A stretch of 64,000 nucleotides of DNA. Source: an uncultured Prevotellaceae bacterium. GTDB taxonomy: Bacteria; Bacteroidota; Bacteroidia; Bacteroidales; Bacteroidaceae. Location of the stretch: contig CAMNIN010000006.1 of assembly GCA_946540735.1 (NCBI GenBank), forward strand, positions 1-64,000, written 5' to 3'. Positions 25,668 through 35,200 of the stretch are shown piece after piece. Under the pieces are notes generated by a model. That model was not told the origin of the DNA. It saw nothing but the letters and a program-made list of their open reading frames with translations, and made no database searches. Position numbers and translations under genes: made by a program. Each line of letters opens with the position of its first letter. The first letter of the stretch is position 1.

Positions 25668-26414
25668 ATGATAAAGAAGATACTGGTATCACAACCCAGG
25701 CCTACAAGTGAAAAGTCACCCTATTTTGACATCGCTCGCGAATATGGCGTGGAATTGGTATTCCGCCCCTTTATTAAAGTGGAAGGTCTGACAGCCAAGG
25801 AATTTCGCCAGCAGAAGGTGAATATCCTGGATTTTACGGCCGTTGTGTTCACCTCTCGCCATGCCATTGACAATTTCTTCAATTTGGCCAAAGGTCTTCG
25901 GGTGACCATACCCGAGACGATGAAGTATTTCTGCGTCACGGAGACCATTGCATTGTACATCCAGAAATATGTCCAGTACAGGAAGCGCAAGGTGTTTTTC
26001 GGCACTACGGGTAAGATTGAGGACCTTGTGCCGCTGATGGTGAAGCACAAGTCAGAGAAGTATCTTGTGCCGATGAGCGACATCCACAGCAACAGTGTGA
26101 AGGACATGCTTGATTCGAAGAAGCTCATTCATACCGAGTGTGTGATGTATCGCACCGTGAGCGATGATTTCACGCCCGAGGAGGTGGAGAAATTTGACTA
26201 CGACATGCTGCTCTTCTTCAGTCCGGCCGGACTCAACGCCCTCACCAAGAATTTCCCTGAATTCAAGCAGGGAGAGATCAAGATCGGTGCATTTGGTCCT
26301 GCCACGGCCAAGGAAGTAGCCAACCGCGGTTTGCGACTCGACCTCAAGGCTCCCACGCCAGAGTTCACCTCGATGACAGGAGCTCTGAGGGATTTTCTCA
26401 AGAATAACAGTTGA
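25668..26414 (+). CDS. hemD: Uroporphyrinogen-III synthase
   Basis: The 248-residue protein has the two-lobed HemD pattern: an N-terminal KKILVSQPRPTSEKSPYFDI strand-helix, then VVFTSRHAIDNFFN, and in the second lobe MLLFFSPAGLNALTKNF followed by GAFGPATAKEVANRGLRLDL near the end. HemD closes and inverts ring D of hydroxymethylbilane; the product is the branch point for heme, siroheme and corrinoids. HemD is weakly conserved in sequence, but the place between DUF4271 and rnpA is the usual Bacteroidetes arrangement. It starts 7 bases after the preceding stop. Confidence 0.85.
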   Translation: MIKKILVSQPRPTSEKSPYFDIAREYGVELVFRPFIKVEGLTAKEFRQQKVNILDFTAVVFTSRHAIDNFFNLAKGLRVTIPETMKYFCVTETIALYIQKYVQYRKRKVFFGTTGKIEDLVPLMVKHKSEKYLVPMSDIHSNSVKDMLDSKKLIHTECVMYRTVSDDFTPEEVEKFDYDMLLFFSPAGLNALTKNFPEFKQGEIKIGAFGPATAKEVANRGLRLDLKAPTPEFTSMTGALRDFLKNNS

Positions 26415-26420
26415 CCGACC

Positions 26421-26816
26421 ATGTCCGAGAGAGGTAACCTTGCCCTGGAAAAGGAGGAGCGGGTCACCGGCAGGACGTTGGTGGAATCTCTCTTCAGGGG
26501 CGGCGAAAGCCGCTCAATGTCTTCTTATCCCCTTCGGGTAGTCTACCGGTTGGTCGAGCGCAGTGAGGCGCCTGTGCGGATTTTGGTCAGTGTGCCCAAG
26601 CGATGTTTCAAGCGAGCGGTGAAGCGCAACCGAGTGAAGCGTCAGGTCCGCGAGTCGTATCGCAAGCACAAGCACCTGCTTATCGACAAGATGAGTGTCC
26701 GTTGCGGTCAGACCCTGGTCATGGCATTCATTTGGATGGACGATCAACTGCGTGACAGTGCCGATGTGGAGCATAAGGTGAGGAATCTGCTTATAAGAAT
26801 AGGTGAGAGGTTATGA
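26421..26816 (+). CDS. rnpA: Ribonuclease P protein component
   Basis: This basic 131-residue protein has the RnpA signature [20 protein letters not shown] preceded by [11 protein letters not shown]. It binds the RNase P RNA and aids 5' processing of tRNAs. It starts 6 bases after hemD. Its TGA overlaps the yidD start as ATGA, giving translational coupling. Confidence 0.95.
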   Translation: MSERGNLALEKEERVTGRTLVESLFRGGESRSMSSYPLRVVYRLVERSEAPVRILVSVPKRCFKRAVKRNRVKRQVRESYRKHKHLLIDKMSVRCGQTLVMAFIWMDDQLRDSADVEHKVRNLLIRIGERL

Positions 26817-27064
26817 GTATACTGCGCTGGATATGGAGGGTGGTATCCCGGGTGATGGTGTGGCTGCTGTTGCTCCCCATTGCTTTTTATCAGCGGTGTA
26901 TCAGTCCCTTTACGCCTCCATCTTGCAGGTTCACCCCCACTTGTTCGGAATATGCGCGTCAGGCATTGCGCAAGCATGGTCCCATCAAGGGTTTGGGCTT
27001 AGCCATCTGGCGTGTCTTGAGATGTAACCCATGGGGTGGTTCGGGCTATGATCCCGTGCCGTAA
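26813..27064 (+). CDS. yidD: Membrane protein insertion efficiency factor YidD
   Basis: The 83-residue protein has an N-terminal hydrophobic stretch ([20 protein letters not shown]) and the YidD core [20 protein letters not shown] with its conserved cysteines, ending [15 protein letters not shown]. YidD is a small membrane-associated helper of YidC-dependent insertion and normally accompanies rnpA, as here with a 4-base overlap. Confidence 0.95.
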   Translation: MSILRWIWRVVSRVMVWLLLLPIAFYQRCISPFTPPSCRFTPTCSEYARQALRKHGPIKGLGLAIWRVLRCNPWGGSGYDPVP

Positions 27065-27119
27065 GTTTCCCGTCAGCGGGGCCCCACGACCATAAATACA
27101 ATTCGACTTTCTGAAGTAG

Positions 27120-27190
27120 TTAAGGAGTCAGAGGTTAAGGATGATAAGGACTTTAAGGACTTTGAGGACGTAGAGGATTTTAAGGGAGTT
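27120..27190 (+). repeat. Degenerate 9-bp tandem repeat (TTAAGGAnn)
   Basis: Between yidD and tyrS there are about seven imperfect 9-base units: TTAAGGAGT, a 6-base spacer, TTAAGGATG, ATAAGGACT, TTAAGGACT, TTGAGGACG, TAGAGGATT, TTAAGGGAG. The array is non-coding as far as I can see; a minus-strand open frame across it encodes only serine/leucine/lysine low complexity. Confidence 0.75.
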
Positions 27191-27257
27191 AAGCCATATG
27201 CAATGTGGTAGACGATTCTAACAACAAGGTGATGGCTTAACTTCTGTCCACAGGACA
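27188..27257 (+). other. Structured leader region upstream of tyrS
   Basis: A perfect 10-bp inverted repeat, GTTAAGCCAT (27188-27197) and ATGGCTTAAC (27232-27241), encloses a 34-base loop, and a second small hairpin TGTCC-ACA-GGACA (27245-27257) follows. No T-rich tract follows, so it is not an ordinary terminator. No T-box features are present. The rest of the 278-base gap before tyrS shows no clear TAnnTTTG promoter. Confidence 0.45.
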
Positions 27258-27342
27258 ACCGAAGCGATAACTGCTTTTACTACAAGGAAGTTGATTGAAT
27301 ACGAAACTTGAATAAATATAATTATCTAACAGCAATCATTCG

Positions 27343-28644
27343 ATGATGAAGAACTTTGTTGAAGAACTGAAATGGCGAGGAATGTTGGCACAGATGATGC
27401 CAGGAACGGAAGAGTTGCTCCAGAAAGAGATGGTGACGGCCTATCTGGGCACAGACCCCACAGCCGACTCCTTGCATATCGGTCATTTGTGTGGCATCAT
27501 GATGCTGCGTCACCTGCAGCGTTGCGGCCACAAACCCATTATCCTTGTAGGCGGAGCCACGGGTATGATCGGCGATCCCTCGGGAAAGAGCCAGGAGCGT
27601 AACCTGCTCAATAACGAGACCCTCTACCACAACCAGGAGTGCATCAAGAAGCAGGTGTCGAAATTCCTTGATTTCGAGAGCAAGGAGCCCAATGCCGCCG
27701 AGATGGTCAACAACTATGACTGGATGAAGGATTTCACCTTCCTCGATTTCGCCCGTGAGGTGGGAAAGCATATCACCGTCAACTACATGATGGCAAAGGA
27801 GAGTGTGCAGCAGCGTCTCAATGGAACCGCCCGTGACGGTCTGTCGTTCACCGAGTTCACTTATCAGTTGTTGCAAGGCTATGATTTCCTCTACCTTTAT
27901 CAGCACAAGGGCGTGAAACTGCAGTTGGGTGGCAATGACCAGTGGGGCAACATGACCACGGGAACCGAGCTGATCCGCCGTACGCTGGGCAATGAGGTAG
28001 AGACCTTTGCCCTCACCTGTCCGCTCATCACCAAGAGCGACGGCAAGAAGTTTGGCAAGACGGAGAGCGGCAACGTGTGGCTCGACCGCAAGCGCACCAC
28101 CCCCTATGCATTCTATCAGTTCTGGCTCAATGTGAGTGATGAGGACGCCGAGCGTTACATCAAGATTTTCACCAGTCTTGACAAGGAGACCATTGATGCT
28201 CTGGTGGAAGAGCACAAGGTCGACCCGGGAAGAAGGATCCTCCAGCGCCGTTTGGCCGAGGAGGTGACGGTGATGGTTCACAGCCGCGAGGATCTGGAGT
28301 TGGCGATTGAAGCCTCCAATATCCTTTTTGGCAAGTCGACCAAGGAGAGTCTGCTCAAGCTCGACGAGCAGACCTTGCTCGATGTCTTCAACGGCGTGCC
28401 GCGTTTTAATCTCTCCAAAGACCAGTTGGGCCAGCCGGCCGTGGAACTTTTCACCCGCGACGATGTCAAGGTGTTTGCCAGCAAGGGAGAGATGCGAAAG
28501 CTCGTGCAAGGCGGCGGCGTGTCGCTCAACAAGGAGAAGCTGACCGCTTTTGACCGGGTGGTCACCGCCGACGATCTCATCGACGGGAAGTATCTTCTCG
28601 TTCAGCGTGGCAAGAAGAACTATTATCTGGTGATTGTCGCCTGA
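27343..28644 (+). CDS. tyrS: Tyrosyl-tRNA synthetase
   Basis: The 433-residue protein is a class I synthetase of the bacterial TyrRS type. It carries the HIGH motif in [17 protein letters not shown], the [17 protein letters not shown] segment, [14 protein letters not shown] for tyrosine and ATP recognition, KFGKTESG in place of KMSKS, and a C-terminal S4 domain ([20 protein letters not shown]). Start at the first of two methionines; the second, 3 bases later, is equally possible. Confidence 0.97.
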   Translation: MMKNFVEELKWRGMLAQMMPGTEELLQKEMVTAYLGTDPTADSLHIGHLCGIMMLRHLQRCGHKPIILVGGATGMIGDPSGKSQERNLLNNETLYHNQECIKKQVSKFLDFESKEPNAAEMVNNYDWMKDFTFLDFAREVGKHITVNYMMAKESVQQRLNGTARDGLSFTEFTYQLLQGYDFLYLYQHKGVKLQLGGNDQWGNMTTGTELIRRTLGNEVETFALTCPLITKSDGKKFGKTESGNVWLDRKRTTPYAFYQFWLNVSDEDAERYIKIFTSLDKETIDALVEEHKVDPGRRILQRRLAEEVTVMVHSREDLELAIEASNILFGKSTKESLLKLDEQTLLDVFNGVPRFNLSKDQLGQPAVELFTRDDVKVFASKGEMRKLVQGGGVSLNKEKLTAFDRVVTADDLIDGKYLLVQRGKKNYYLVIVA

Positions 28645-28702
28645 GAAGAGGTCACCTGCGCACTGGCTTTTTCGAGGCCATGCTGAAAAATCTCCGCAAA
28701 AA

Positions 28703-28734
28703 TTTGGTAGTGGTGTAAAAAACCACTACCTTTG
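28703..28734 (+). promoter_or_regulatory. tRNA-Gln promoter containing an 8-bp inverted repeat
   Basis: TTTG (28703-28706), a 20-base spacer and TACCTTTG (28727-28734) form the promoter, with tRNA-Gln starting 11 bases later. A perfect inverted repeat, GGTAGTGG (28706-28713) and CCACTACC (28723-28730) with a 9-base AT-rich centre, fills the spacer and overlaps both boxes, the layout expected for an operator. Confidence 0.7.
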
Positions 28735-28744
28735 CATCCGATTT

Positions 28745-28815
28745 TGGGTCATGGTGTAATGGTAACACTACAGGTTTTGGTTCTGTCATTCCCGGTTCGA
28801 ATCCGAGTGACCCAA
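28745..28815 (+). tRNA. tRNA-Gln (anticodon TTG)
   Basis: The 71-base cloverleaf has acceptor TGGGTCA/TGACCCA, D arm GTGTAATGGTAACAC, anticodon stem ACAGG/TCTGT with loop TTTTGGT (anticodon TTG) and T loop TTCGAAT. The T stem CCCGG/CCGAG has one C-A mismatch at the second pair. Discriminator A, CCA not encoded. Confidence 0.94.
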
Positions 28816-28821
28816 CGAAAG

Positions 28822-28854
28822 AGGGATGTTGTCGGCTCCGACGCATCCCTTTTT
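28822..28854 (+). terminator. Intrinsic terminator after tRNA-Gln
   Basis: AGGGATG pairs with CATCCCT around an inner GTCGG-CT-CCGAC stem, followed by TTTTT. Confidence 0.85.
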
Positions 28855-28907
28855 CCGTATTTCTGTTATTTGTTGTGAAAACATTCTGCTATTTCATTTT
28901 TTTTGTG

Positions 28908-28915
28908 TAAGTTTG
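28908..28915 (+). promoter_or_regulatory. -7 promoter box for kduI-kduD
   Basis: TAAGTTTG, 30 bases before the kduI ATG; the -33 region is only a weak match. Confidence 0.55.
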
Positions 28916-28945
28916 CAAGCAGACAAACGATAAGCTACTAAAATT

Positions 28946-29788
28946 ATGAAAACAAATTATGAAATTCGCTATGCGGCCCACCCTGAGGACGCAAAGAGTT
29001 ATGACACGACACGCATCCGCCGTGATTTCTTGATTGAGAGAGTATTCGCAGCCGACGAAGTCAACATGGTGTATTCCATGTATGACCGTATGGTGGTGGG
29101 AGGAGCCATGCCTGTGAAGGAATGCCTGAAGCTTGAGGCCATCGACCCGTTGAAGGCCCCCTATTTCACGACCCGCCGTGAGGTCGGCATTTTCAATGTC
29201 GGAGGTGAGGGTTGTGTGAAAGTCGGGGATGAGACCTTCGAGCTCTCCTACAAGGAAGCCCTGTACATCGGAAGTGGCGACCGTGATGTGGTGTTCTGCA
29301 GCAAGGACGCCGCCAAGCCCGCCAAATTCTATTTCAACAGCACCACCGCCCATCATGCCTATCCCTGCAAGAAGGTGACCAAGGAGAATGCCGTGGTGGC
29401 CCACATGGGAAGTCTTGAGATGAGCAATGAGCGCAACATCAACAAGATGATCGTCAACCAGGTGCTCCCCACCTGCCAGTTGCAGATGGGTATGACCGAG
29501 TTGGCCACAGGCAGTGTCTGGAACACCATGCCAGCCCATGTCCACAGCCGTCGTATGGAGGCCTATTTCTATTTCGAAGTGCCCGAGGACCAGGCCGTTT
29601 GTCATTTCATGGGTGAGGTGGATGAGACCCGTCACATCTGGATGAAAGGTGACCAGGCCGTGCTCTCGCCCGAGTGGAGCATCCACAGTGCCGCTGCCAC
29701 CCACAACTACACCTTCATCTGGGGTATGGGCGGTGAGAACCTCGACTACGGCGACCAGGATTTCTCTTTGATCACAGACTTAAAATAA
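28946..29788 (+). CDS. kduI: 5-keto-4-deoxyuronate isomerase
   Basis: The 280-residue protein is a cupin-type isomerase that converts 5-keto-4-deoxyuronate to 2,5-diketo-3-deoxygluconate in the cytoplasm during pectin breakdown. It begins with MKTNYEIRYAAHPEDAKSYD and FLIERVFAADEVNMVYSMYD, as in KduI, and shows the zinc ligands in PAHVHSRRMEAYFYF (His-x-His-x4-Glu) and the late histidine in WSIHSAAATHNYTFIWGM. It is followed after 30 bases by kduD. Substrates are what PL9 lyases and GH105 hydrolases, both encoded in this window, release. Confidence 0.97.
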   Translation: MKTNYEIRYAAHPEDAKSYDTTRIRRDFLIERVFAADEVNMVYSMYDRMVVGGAMPVKECLKLEAIDPLKAPYFTTRREVGIFNVGGEGCVKVGDETFELSYKEALYIGSGDRDVVFCSKDAAKPAKFYFNSTTAHHAYPCKKVTKENAVVAHMGSLEMSNERNINKMIVNQVLPTCQLQMGMTELATGSVWNTMPAHVHSRRMEAYFYFEVPEDQAVCHFMGEVDETRHIWMKGDQAVLSPEWSIHSAAATHNYTFIWGMGGENLDYGDQDFSLITDLK

Positions 29789-29818
29789 TAACTATCTTAT
29801 CAAAACAAACAAAAATTT

Positions 29819-30619
29819 ATGGCAAATCCATTCTCACTTGAAGGAAAGAATGCCTGGATCACAGGTGCATCCTATGGCATTGGTTTTAACATTGCCAAGG
29901 CTTTTGTGGCCGCTGGCATCAAGACGATTATTTTCAACGACATCAACGAGGCCGCTCTGGAGCGCGGGCTCAACAACTACAAGGAAGCCGGCATTGAGAA
30001 CGTGAAGGGTTACGTGTGCGACGTGACCAAGGAGGATGATGTCAAGGCACTGGTGGAGAAGATCCATGAGGAAGTCGGCCAGATTGATATCCTCGTCAAC
30101 AATGCCGGTATCATCAAGCGCATCCCGATGCATGAGATGAAGCGTGCAGAGTTCCAGCAGGTGATTGATATCGACCTCGTCGGACCATTTATCTGCTCAT
30201 CGGCCGTCATCCCCGAGATGATGGAGCGTCGTGAGGGCAAGATCATCAATATCTGTTCGATGATGTCGGAACTTGGCCGTGAGACCGTGAGCGCCTATGC
30301 TGCCGCCAAGGGTGGACTGAAGATGCTCACCCGCAATATCTGCTCTGAGTATGGAGGGTACAACATCCAGTGCAACGGCATCGGTCCGGGTTATATCGCT
30401 ACACCACAGACTGCCCCCTTGCGCGAGCGTCAGCCCGATGGCAGCCGTCATCCGTTCGACTCATTCATCTGTGCCAAGACCCCAGCAGGCCGTTGGTTGA
30501 ACCCCGAGGAACTCGGCGGTCCCGCAGTCTTCCTCGCTTCCCATGCCTCTGATGCCGTCAATGGTCATATCCTCTACGTTGATGGAGGAATCCTCGCCTA
30601 TATCGGCAAACAGCCATGA
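29819..30619 (+). CDS. kduD: 2-dehydro-3-deoxy-D-gluconate 5-dehydrogenase (KduD, SDR family)
   Basis: This 266-residue short-chain dehydrogenase has the nucleotide motif ITGASYGIGFNIAKAF, the NNAG motif (DILVNNAGIIKRIPMHEMKR), the catalytic YAAAKGGLK and a serine in INICSMMSELG. KduD reduces 2,5-diketo-3-deoxygluconate to 2-keto-3-deoxygluconate with NADH, the step after KduI. The pair forms a two-gene operon ending at a strong bidirectional terminator shared with the convergent HU gene. Confidence 0.95.
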   Translation: MANPFSLEGKNAWITGASYGIGFNIAKAFVAAGIKTIIFNDINEAALERGLNNYKEAGIENVKGYVCDVTKEDDVKALVEKIHEEVGQIDILVNNAGIIKRIPMHEMKRAEFQQVIDIDLVGPFICSSAVIPEMMERREGKIINICSMMSELGRETVSAYAAAKGGLKMLTRNICSEYGGYNIQCNGIGPGYIATPQTAPLRERQPDGSRHPFDSFICAKTPAGRWLNPEELGGPAVFLASHASDAVNGHILYVDGGILAYIGKQP

Positions 30620-30632
30620 TCAGGACCAGAAA

Positions 30633-30675
30633 CAAATAAAAGAGGGCTGCCCCATTGGCAGCCCTCTTTTATTTG
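30633..30675. terminator. Bidirectional terminator between kduD and hup
   Basis: A perfect 19-bp inverted repeat, 30633-30651 against 30657-30675, with GC core GAGGGCTGCC / GGCAGCCCTC, a 5-base loop (CCATT), and A/T tracts on both flanks. It can terminate both convergent transcripts. Confidence 0.95.
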
Positions 30676-30694
30676 TAGGAATTTTTTTTACAGA

Positions 30695-30967
30695 TTACTT
30701 CAGGGCGTCAGCCAATTCAGCACCAGCCTTGAACTTTGCGATTTTCTTCTCAGGGATGGAGATCTTCTCCTTGTTGCTGGGGTTGATACCCTCGCGAGCA
30801 GCACGTGTGTTGACACTGAAGGTGCCGAAACCGATCAAAGCGACTTTGTCGTCAGCCTTGAGGGCATCCTTGATAGCTTCGAGAGCAGCGTCGAGAGCTT
30901 TTTTGGCATCGACTTTTGTCAGACCTGATTTCTCTGCAATTTTCTCAACTAATTCTGTCTTATTCAT
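30695..30967 (-). CDS. hup: HU-family DNA-binding protein
   Basis: The 90-residue protein has the HU/IHF pattern: MNKTELVEKIAEKSGLTKVD, a dimerising helix pair, and the DNA-binding beta arm IGFGTFSVNTRAAREGINPS ending KFKAGAELADALK. It is a nucleoid protein. It has its own promoter (31020-31050) and shares a terminator with kduD. Confidence 0.97.
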   Translation of the reverse strand: MNKTELVEKIAEKSGLTKVDAKKALDAALEAIKDALKADDKVALIGFGTFSVNTRAAREGINPSNKEKISIPEKKIAKFKAGAELADALK

Positions 30968-31019
30968 AATTTTTGTAAATAAATGGTTAATGTATGAATG
31001 TGTTGTCGTGAATTTTCGG

Positions 31020-31050
31020 CAAATATAGGGTAATCATTTCATAAAACAAA
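31020..31050 (-). promoter_or_regulatory. Promoter of hup
   Basis: On the minus strand TTTG (31050-31047), a 19-base spacer and TATATTTG (31027-31020) match the consensus, leaving a leader of about 45 bases. Confidence 0.8.
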
Positions 31051-31110
31051 CAAAAAATAAAAAAAAATGAAGAAAAACATGAAAAAATACATGTAGGAGG
31101 TTGATTTCGT

Positions 31111-31140
31111 GTATTATAACGGATATTTTTCGTAATTTTG
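31111..31140 (+). promoter_or_regulatory. Promoter of the rhomboid gene
   Basis: TTG at 31111-31113, a 19-base spacer and TAATTTTG at 31133-31140, 33 bases before the ATG and divergent from the hup promoter. Confidence 0.6.
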
Positions 31141-31173
31141 CGGTGTTTTTCAATCAATCATAGATAATCCATT

Positions 31174-32097
31174 ATGCGCAGCATACCGACAATCACAAAA
31201 AACCTGCTGATAATAAACGTATTGGCATTTCTCACTTATTTTGTTCTGACTTATAGAGGCATTGACCTCAACAATATTTTCGGCCTGCACTTTTTCCTGG
31301 CGTCCCAATTCAGCCTTTATCAAATTTTTACATACATGTTCATGCATGGGGGATGGGAGCACCTTTTCCTCAATATGTTTGCACTATGGATGTTCGGATG
31401 CGTGATGGAGAGAGTATGGGGTCCGAAAAAATTCCTTTTTTATTACATTTTTTGTGGTGTAGGAGCAGGAATCATACAAGAGATATCGCAGTATTTCACG
31501 CTTTATTATCTCTTGTCAGGCCAGCCAGGTATCGGGATCACCTCCCTGGTTTCTGCTGCGTGGTCAGATCCCCAGTTGGCCAATTCGCTCAACGCCTGGA
31601 CCACGGTGGGCGCATCGGGAGCGATCTATGCCATCCTGTTGGCTTTCGGCATGACGTTTCCCGAGGAGCGCATTTTTATATTTCCCCTTCCCATACCGAT
31701 CAAGGCAAAGTGGTTTGTCATGGGCTACGTCGCGATCGAGTTGGTTGCTGCACTGGGATCCTCAGGCGACCAAGTGGCCCATTTCGCCCACCTTGGTGGC
31801 ATGCTCTTCGGTTTCTTCCTGATCCGTTACTGGCAGAAGCATCCCGATGGTTCGGGAGTGTATGGCCGTGGCAATGGTCAGCAGTTTTTCGACCGGTTGC
31901 GCAACAACTGGGAGCGCCGCAAGGGGAGGGGAGACCAGGATGACATCACTCGCAAGACCGACTGGGACTACAATGCCGACAAGAAGGCCACCGAGGAGCG
32001 TGTGGACCGAATCCTGGACAAGATCCGTAAGAACGGGTATGCCAGTCTGACGGAAGAAGAGAAGCAGTTCCTTTTTGACTCCAGTCATCGGAAATAA
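31174..32097 (+). CDS. Rhomboid-family intramembrane serine protease
   Basis: The 307-residue protein has about six membrane segments in its first 220 residues and a charged cytoplasmic tail. Catalytic features are seen: the serine in TTVGASGAIYAILLAFG (Ser148) and the histidine in HFAHLGGMLFGF (His206), with the upstream HGGWEHLFLNMFALWMFG loop (His-x7-Asn) typical of the family. Rhomboids cleave single-pass membrane proteins within the membrane; the substrate is not known. The tail ends with KIRKNGYASLTEEEKQFL, a short helical motif common in Bacteroidetes rhomboids. Confidence 0.93.
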   Translation: MRSIPTITKNLLIINVLAFLTYFVLTYRGIDLNNIFGLHFFLASQFSLYQIFTYMFMHGGWEHLFLNMFALWMFGCVMERVWGPKKFLFYYIFCGVGAGIIQEISQYFTLYYLLSGQPGIGITSLVSAAWSDPQLANSLNAWTTVGASGAIYAILLAFGMTFPEERIFIFPLPIPIKAKWFVMGYVAIELVAALGSSGDQVAHFAHLGGMLFGFFLIRYWQKHPDGSGVYGRGNGQQFFDRLRNNWERRKGRGDQDDITRKTDWDYNADKKATEERVDRILDKIRKNGYASLTEEEKQFLFDSSHRK

Positions 32098-32119
32098 GGC
32101 CCCCAAAAACCTCTTTCGG

Positions 32120-32163
32120 GTCGCTGTCAGGCGGTTTGTTGACTAAAATCCAGCGACAAACCC
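32120..32163 (+). other. Two interleaved inverted repeats after the rhomboid gene
   Basis: GTCGCTG (32120-32126) is complementary to CAGCGAC (32151-32157), and GGTTTGT (32133-32139) to ACAAACC (32156-32162). The arms are interleaved and share two bases, so they would form either alternative hairpins or a pseudoknot. There is no T tract directly after. Confidence 0.5.
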
Positions 32164-32215
32164 TAAAAAATAAATAATATTCTAATAGAAATTTTCCCAA
32201 AATTGAAAAATTGAC

Positions 32216-32223
32216 TATCTTTG
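32216..32223 (+). promoter_or_regulatory. -7 promoter box for secDF
   Basis: TATCTTTG, 55 bases before the secDF ATG; a T-rich stretch sits near -33. Confidence 0.55.
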
Positions 32224-32278
32224 CACGCTATAACGCAAATGGGCTGAAAACAATGAATTAAATAACATAAAAACAGAA

Positions 32279-35200
32279 ATGCAAAACAAAGGAATTGTGA
32301 TTGTCACAGCGGTCTTATTGACCCTGGCAAGTATCTTCTATTTGTCCTTCTCTGTGGCTTCAAGCTATTATGACAAGAAAGCTGCGGAAATCAAGGATCC
32401 TATAGCCCGGCAGGACTATAAGGACTCAGTGAAATACCTTGGTGTCTATTCCTACCAGAAGTGTCTTGAGACACAGGTGGGCCTCGGACTTGACCTGAAG
32501 GGTGGTATGAACGTCATTCTGGAAGTGTCGGTGCCCGACCTGGTGGAGAATCTCGCCGGATTCAAGAAAGACGCCGCTTTCGTGAAGACCATGAAAGCAG
32601 CCCGTGCTGAGGAGGAGACCACTCAGGAGGACTTCATCTCATTGTTCATCAAGCACTATCGCGCAAATGCTCCTGGGCATAGCCTCGCCGAGGTCTTTGC
32701 CACTCAGCAGTTGCCCGAGGTCAAGACCAATAGTTCGGACAGCCATGTGGAGAGTGTCCTCCGCGACAAGGTGAAAGAGACCGTGGCTGATGCCAAGAAC
32801 GTCATCACCAACCGTATCGACCAGTTTGGTGTCGTTCAGCCCAACATCCAGATGCTGGAAGGCCAGGAAGGCCGCATCATGGTGGAGATGCCTGGTGTGA
32901 AGGATCCTGAGCGTATGCGTAAACTCCTTCAGGGTAGCGCTAACCTTGAGTTCTGGGAGACCTATGCATCTCAGGAGATCGCTCCTTATCTGCAGCAGCT
33001 CGACGGTCGTCTTGCCGGAGGCGAGGTGGCTGAGAACAAGGCTGAGGCCGCAGACTCCACTGCCACCGACTCCGCCAAGGTAGCACCCGCTGCCGAGGAA
33101 AAAGGTCTGGTGCTGGGAGACAAAAAGACAGCAGACAAGAAAGACGAGACCAAGAACGCTGCCGACGCCGCTGCTGCTGAGCACCCGCTGCTGAGCAAGC
33201 TCATGATCAACGGCGACCAGTCGTGCATCGTGGGTATGGCCAACATGGCCGACACCGCCGCCATCAACGCTTTCATTCACTCTGAACTGGCACAGTCGGT
33301 GCTGCCTTCTGATGTGAAGTTGCTCTGGAGTGCCAAGCCCTCCGACCGAATCGCCAACAACAAGCGTATCTTCGAGCTTTACTGCCTCCGCATGACAGGC
33401 AATGACAACCGTGCTCCGCTGGAGGGTGATGTCATCGAGAGTGCCAAGGACGACTTCGACCATTTCACCGGCCGTCCTGTGGTGACCATGCAGATGAATG
33501 AGGATGGTGCGCGCGAGTGGGCCAACCTGACCAAGAAGAATGTGGGCAAGCCAGTGGCCATTGTGCTGGATGACCTCGTCTACAGTGCTCCTAACGTCAA
33601 CCAGGAAATCACCGGTGGTAACTCCCAGATCAGTGGTAGTTTTACTGTCGAGGATACCAAGGACCTGGCCAACACCCTCAAGTCAGGCCGTATGAAAGCC
33701 CCCGTACGTATCGTGCAGGAAGAAGTCGTCGGTCCGTCTCTCGGTGCCCAGTCCATCCGTCAGGGTATCATCTCCTTCATCGTGGCCTTCGTGGTGCTGA
33801 TGCTCTACATGATCCTCATGTATGGTTTCATCCCAGGTATGATGGCCAACTGCGCCCTGATTATCAACCTCTTCTTCACGATGGGTATCATGGCGTCGTT
33901 CCAGTCAGCGCTCACCATGCCCGGTATCGCCGGTATCGTGCTTACCCTCGGTATGGCAGTGGATGCCAACGTGCTGATCTATGAGCGTACGAAGGAAGAG
34001 CTCCGTGCAGGCAAGAATGTGAAACAAGCACTGGCAGCAGGCTACAGCAATGCCTTCTCGGCCATCTTCGACTCCAACCTGACCTCCATCATCACCGGTG
34101 TGATTCTGGCTTTGATCGGTACGGGACCTGTCAAGGGTTTCGCCGTGACCCTGATCATCGGTATCTGCTGTTCGTTCTTCACCGCCGTGTTCCTCACCCG
34201 TATCGTCTATGAGAACCGGATGAAGAAAGACAAGTGGCTGGGACTCACCTTCACCACAGCGTTCTCCAAGAACATGCTTCAGAACACCCATTTCAATTTC
34301 ATGGGTGCTTACAAGAAATCCTATACGTTCTGGGGCATCCTCGCCCTGATCTTCATCGGTTTCTTCGCTATCCGCGGACTCAGCAAGAGTATCGACTTCA
34401 CCGGTGGACGTAACTATGTCGTCACCCTGGCCAAGGAGACTCCTGTGGAGAATGTGCGTGAGGCATTGGCTGGAACTTTCGTCAACTCGATTGGTGCCAA
34501 CACAGGCAAGGAAGCCAACACCAGCGTCATCGCCATCGGTACAGATGGTAAGACCGTGCGTGTGTCGACCAACTGGAACATCGAGTCCAACAGTTCGACG
34601 GTGGATGATGAAGCAGAGACCAAGCTCTTCACCGCTTTGAAGAAAGCCGGCATCGTCACCCAGCAGAACGAGGCCGATTTCAAGAACCCCGACGTACGTG
34701 AGGGTGGTTCGATCATCAGCAGTACGAAGGTGGGACCGTCCATCGCCCGCGATGTGACCAACAAGGCCATCATCAGTGTGATTGTCGCCTTGATCGCCAT
34801 CTTCCTCTATATCCTGCTCCGTTTCCGCAACGTGGCCTTCTCCGTGGGATCTATCGTGGCCCTGGCCTTCGATACCCTGATCGTCATCGGTTTCTTCTCA
34901 GCCCTTTGGGGTATCGTGCCCTTCTCGCTTGAGATCGACCAGACCTTCATCGGTGCTATCCTGACCGTGATCGGTTACTCCATCAATGATAAGGTGGTGG
35001 TCTTCGACCGTGTGCGTGAGAACCTCCGCCTTTACAAGAAACGTGACCTGCAGACCTTGTTCAACGACTCATTGAACCAGACGTTGGCCCGTACGATCAA
35101 CACCTCGGTGTCGACCTTGATCGTGCTGCTCTGTATCTTCATCTTCGGTGGTGCAAGTATCCGGAGTTTCTCCTTCGCCATGATTCTCGGCGTGGTCTTC

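Noticed and set aside
27073..27258. Short minus-strand open frame (61 codons) before tyrS
   Set aside because: It translates the 9-bp repeat into Ser/Leu/Lys low complexity and has no promoter or family match.
27065..27342. T-box leader for tyrS
   Set aside because: No T-box bulge, no specifier stem and no terminator/antiterminator pair; T-boxes are not typical of Bacteroidetes.
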